64,000 nucleotides of DNA from Streptomyces sp. NRRL S-37 (lineage in GTDB: Bacteria > Actinomycetota > Actinomycetes > Streptomycetales > Streptomycetaceae): NCBI RefSeq assembly GCF_000721605.1, contig NZ_JOIZ01000003.1, forward strand, positions 186,001 to 250,000. Reading direction: 5' to 3'. The translations under genes and the position numbers were made by a program. Position 1 is the stretch's first letter. Every line of letters begins with the position of its first letter. This document shows, piece after piece, positions 61,847 to 64,000 of the stretch. Under the pieces are notes generated by a model. The model had not been told where the DNA came from, ran no database searches, and was given only the letters and a program-made list of their open reading frames with translations.

Positions 61847-62959
61847 GTGAACACGCGTATGCGTCGTGCCGCCGTTGCCATCGCCGCCGGTGCGATGGCC
61901 GTCTCGCTGGCCGCTTGCGGCAGCGCCGCCGAGTCCGGTGACAAGAAGGACTCCGGCGACTCCGCCGCCAAGGGCGATGACATCAAGGTCGGTCTGCTCC
62001 TGCCGGAGAACCAGACCGCGCGGTACGAGAAGCTCGACAAGCCCTTGATCGAGAAGAAGGTCAAGGAGCTCACGAACAACAAGGGCGAGGTCGTCTACGC
62101 CAACGCCAAGCAGGACGCCAGCCTGCAGAACCAGCAGGTCGACACGATGATCACCAACAAGGTGGACGTGCTCATCGTGGACGCGGTGGACTCCAAGGCC
62201 ATCGCCGGCTCGGTGAAGAAGGCCAAGGACCAGGGCATCCCGGTCGTCGCCTACGACCGTCTGGCCGAGGGCCCGATCGACGCCTACACCTCGTTCGACA
62301 ACGTGACCGTCGGCAAGACCCAGGGCGAGGCCCTGCTCGAGGCGCTGGGCGACAAGGCCAAGGACGGCCAGATCGTCATGATGAACGGCTCCGCCACCGA
62401 CCCGAACGCCGCCATGTTCAAGGAGGGCGCGCACTCCGTCCTCGACGGCAAGGTGAAGGTCGGCCGCGAGTACGACACCAAGGAGTGGAAGCCGGAGAAC
62501 GCCAACTCCAACATGGAGGGCGCCATCTCCGCCATCGGCAAGGACAAGATCGTCGGCGTCTACTCCGCCAACGACGGCATGGCGGGCGGCATCATCACCG
62601 CCCTGAAGGCCGCCGGCCTCGACAACGTGCCGGTCACCGGCCAGGACGCCGAACTCGCCGGTGTGCAGCGCATCGTCACCGGTGAGCAGTACATGAGCGT
62701 CTACAAGCCGTACCCGCAGGAGGCCGACGTGGCCGCGGAGATGGCCGTGCTGCTGGCCCAGGGCAAGTCGCTCGACTCCCTCGCCAAGGAGAAGGTCGAC
62801 AGCCCCACCACCAAGGGTGTCCCGTCCGTGATCGTCCCGGTCGTCTCGCTGACCAAGGACAACATCAACGACACCGTGATCAAGGACGGCATCTACACCG
62901 TCCAGGAGATCTGCACGGGCAAGTACAAGGCCGCCTGCGACAAGATCGGCCTCAAGTAA
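61847..62959 (+). CDS. xylF: Xylose-type periplasmic-binding lipoprotein
   Basis: A 370-residue sugar-binding protein of the RbsB/XylF class. A signal peptide with lipobox LAAC (Cys24) anchors it outside the membrane. The mature part begins IKVGLLLPENQTARYEKLD and contains the pentose-binding signatures VIVDAVDSKAIAGSVKKAK and GIPVVAYDRLAEGPID. It delivers xylose to XylG/XylH. The GTG at 61847 sits 10 bases after GGGAGG. An inverted repeat separates it from xylG. Confidence 0.92.
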   Translation: MNTRMRRAAVAIAAGAMAVSLAACGSAAESGDKKDSGDSAAKGDDIKVGLLLPENQTARYEKLDKPLIEKKVKELTNNKGEVVYANAKQDASLQNQQVDTMITNKVDVLIVDAVDSKAIAGSVKKAKDQGIPVVAYDRLAEGPIDAYTSFDNVTVGKTQGEALLEALGDKAKDGQIVMMNGSATDPNAAMFKEGAHSVLDGKVKVGREYDTKEWKPENANSNMEGAISAIGKDKIVGVYSANDGMAGGIITALKAAGLDNVPVTGQDAELAGVQRIVTGEQYMSVYKPYPQEADVAAEMAVLLAQGKSLDSLAKEKVDSPTTKGVPSVIVPVVSLTKDNINDTVIKDGIYTVQEICTGKYKAACDKIGLK

Positions 62960-63037
62960 GCAGTCGCCGACTCCCGTGATGCCTCGGGGAATCCGTGACC
63001 CGGACTCCCCGCACGGGACCGACTGCCACACGCTCCG

Positions 63038-63083
63038 CCGGCGCCCCGCACACATCAGCCCCGCAAGCTACGCGGGGCGCCGG
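63038..63083 (+). promoter_or_regulatory. 12-bp inverted repeat between xylF and xylG
   Basis: CCGGCGCCCCGC (63038-63049) pairs exactly with GCGGGGCGCCGG (63072-63083). A stable hairpin in this position typically protects the binding-protein mRNA and reduces read-through into the ATPase and permease genes, giving excess XylF. Confidence 0.55.
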
Positions 63084-63152
63084 ACGGAACACCCCCCTCA
63101 GAAACTTCTGCACAACCTCCCGCCCGGTCAGGCGGCGAAGGAGATGGTTCAC

Positions 63153-63935
63153 GTGTCCGCTACGCCCGTGCTGGCGTTGCGCGGGGTCTCCAAGCGTTTC
63201 GGTGCCGTCCAGGCGCTCACCGACGTAGAGCTTGAGGTCCACGCCGGTGAGGTGGTCGCCCTGGTGGGCGACAACGGCGCCGGAAAGTCCACGCTGGTCA
63301 AGACGATCGCCGGCGTGCACCCCATCGATGAGGGATCCATCGAGTGGGACGGCAAGGCCGTCCAGATCAGCAAGCCGCACGACGCCCAGAACCTGGGCAT
63401 CGCGACGGTCTACCAGGACCTCGCGCTGTGCGACAACATCGACGTCGTCGGCAACCTCTACCTGGGCCGGGAGATCCGCAGGCGCGGAGTCCTGGACGAG
63501 GTCGAGATGGAGCGCCGCTCCCGCGAGCTCCTCGACACCCTGTCGATCCGCATCCCCAGCGTCCGGATCCCGATCGCCTCCCTCTCCGGCGGTCAGCGCC
63601 AGGTCGTGGCCATCGCCCGGTCCATGCTCGGCGAGCCCAAGCTGGTGATCCTGGACGAGCCCACCGCCGCCCTCGGCGTCGAGCAGACCGCGCAGGTCCT
63701 CGACCTCGTCGAGCGGCTGCGCGAGCGCGGCCACGCGGTCATCCTCATCAGCCACAACATGGCCGATGTGAAGGCCGTGGCGGACAAGGTCGCGGTCCTG
63801 CGTCTCGGGCGCAACAACGGCGTCTTCGAGGTCAAGTCGACCTCGCAGGAAGAGATCATCTCCGCCATCACGGGCGCCACGGACAACGCCGTCACCCGTC
63901 GTGCGGCGCGCACCAATGGGGAGATCAAGAAGTGA
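63153..63935 (+). CDS. xylG: Xylose ABC transporter ATP-binding protein
   Basis: A 260-residue single-domain sugar ATPase. Walker A is GDNGAGKST, the Q-loop YQDLALCDN, the signature LSGGQRQ and Walker B KLVILDEPTAAL, with H-loop LISHNM. Most sugar ATPases of the RbsA class have two nucleotide-binding domains (about 500 residues); the streptomycete XylG has one, as here. The GTG at 63153 is chosen because AAGGAG lies 9 bases upstream, whereas the ATG at 63144 is too close to it. It overlaps xylH by GTGA. Confidence 0.9.
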   Translation: MSATPVLALRGVSKRFGAVQALTDVELEVHAGEVVALVGDNGAGKSTLVKTIAGVHPIDEGSIEWDGKAVQISKPHDAQNLGIATVYQDLALCDNIDVVGNLYLGREIRRRGVLDEVEMERRSRELLDTLSIRIPSVRIPIASLSGGQRQVVAIARSMLGEPKLVILDEPTAALGVEQTAQVLDLVERLRERGHAVILISHNMADVKAVADKVAVLRLGRNNGVFEVKSTSQEEIISAITGATDNAVTRRAARTNGEIKK

Positions 63936-64000
63936 GCACCGAGAAGACCTCCACCCCCGCCGAGGACCACGCCGTGGAGAACCCCGAGGCGGCCGCCGCC
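63932..64000 (+). CDS. xylH: Xylose ABC permease, N-terminal part
   Basis: Only the first 23 codons are in the window. They start at a GTG overlapping the xylG stop and encode a Pro/Glu/Ala-rich cytosolic tail (VSTEKTSTPAEDHAVENPEA). Assignment rests on position after xylFG. Confidence 0.7.
   Translation, partial: MSTEKTSTPAEDHAVENPEAAAA

Overview
The window is high-GC actinobacterial DNA and almost certainly Streptomyces. The signs are very strong third-position G/C, GTG and TTG starts, ATGA/GTGA stop-start overlaps, rare TTA codons, DUF397, EACC1 and NgcEFG-type genes. From 34.5 kb rightwards the gene content matches what I recall of the Streptomyces coelicolor SCO5998-SCO6011 neighbourhood: MurA-like with HTH, aconitase SacA, ngcEFG, rok7B7, xylFGH. 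That synteny is from memory and was not searched.

Left flank (1-8.3 kb) is a patchwork: the end of a DUF397 gene, two fused gene remnants (an unknown lysine-rich tail and an ECF sigma region 2), a large protein with the LQRTAGN-type N-terminus seen in contractile-injection-associated proteins, a secreted S1 protease, a TDT/TehA-type carrier, a broken TnpB/IS605-type element whose right-end hairpin survives, a RibD/DHFR-like reductase, and about 1 kb of gene-free DNA rich in inverted repeats.

Central island (8.3-30.3 kb) is a tightly coupled cluster of about 22 genes that reads as an undescribed aminocyclitol-type biosynthetic cluster. It has a divergent myo-inositol-1-phosphate synthase, two paralogous SDR dehydrogenases, a StsC-like DegT aminotransferase, a class III aminotransferase, and an unusual set of phosphoryl-transfer proteins (two HprK-like kinases, an APH-like kinase, an adenylate-kinase-like P-loop protein, an NDPK-like protein). 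It also has PHP and HAD phosphatase-like proteins, an archaeal-type SAM synthetase, a methyltransferase, a minimal nucleotidyltransferase, an acyl-CoA-dehydrogenase/SRPBCC/reductase trio, an ABC-2 exporter and an IclR regulator. There is no glycosyltransferase, PKS or NRPS module.

Right part (30.3-41.4 kb) holds a small protein plus a giant membrane M48 metalloprotease, a MurA paralogue with an N-terminal XRE domain, a DUF4236 gene and aconitase (the MurA-like gene and aconitase share a candidate operator; aconitase also has tandem candidate iron boxes), an EACC1/caspase/effector-associated-domain pair, and an orphan small gene behind a perfect CebR box. 41.5-56.5 kb is a hemicellulose locus: acetylxylan-esterase-like enzyme, LplB/YtcP/LplA-type importer, GH39, DUF624, GH42, GH67 and a secreted GH92. 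56.8-64 kb carries ngcEFG, a ROK regulator and xylFG(H), with a candidate DasR site before ngcE.

I saw no tRNA, rRNA, CRISPR array or prophage. All functional calls rest on reading protein motifs; nothing was searched against a database.
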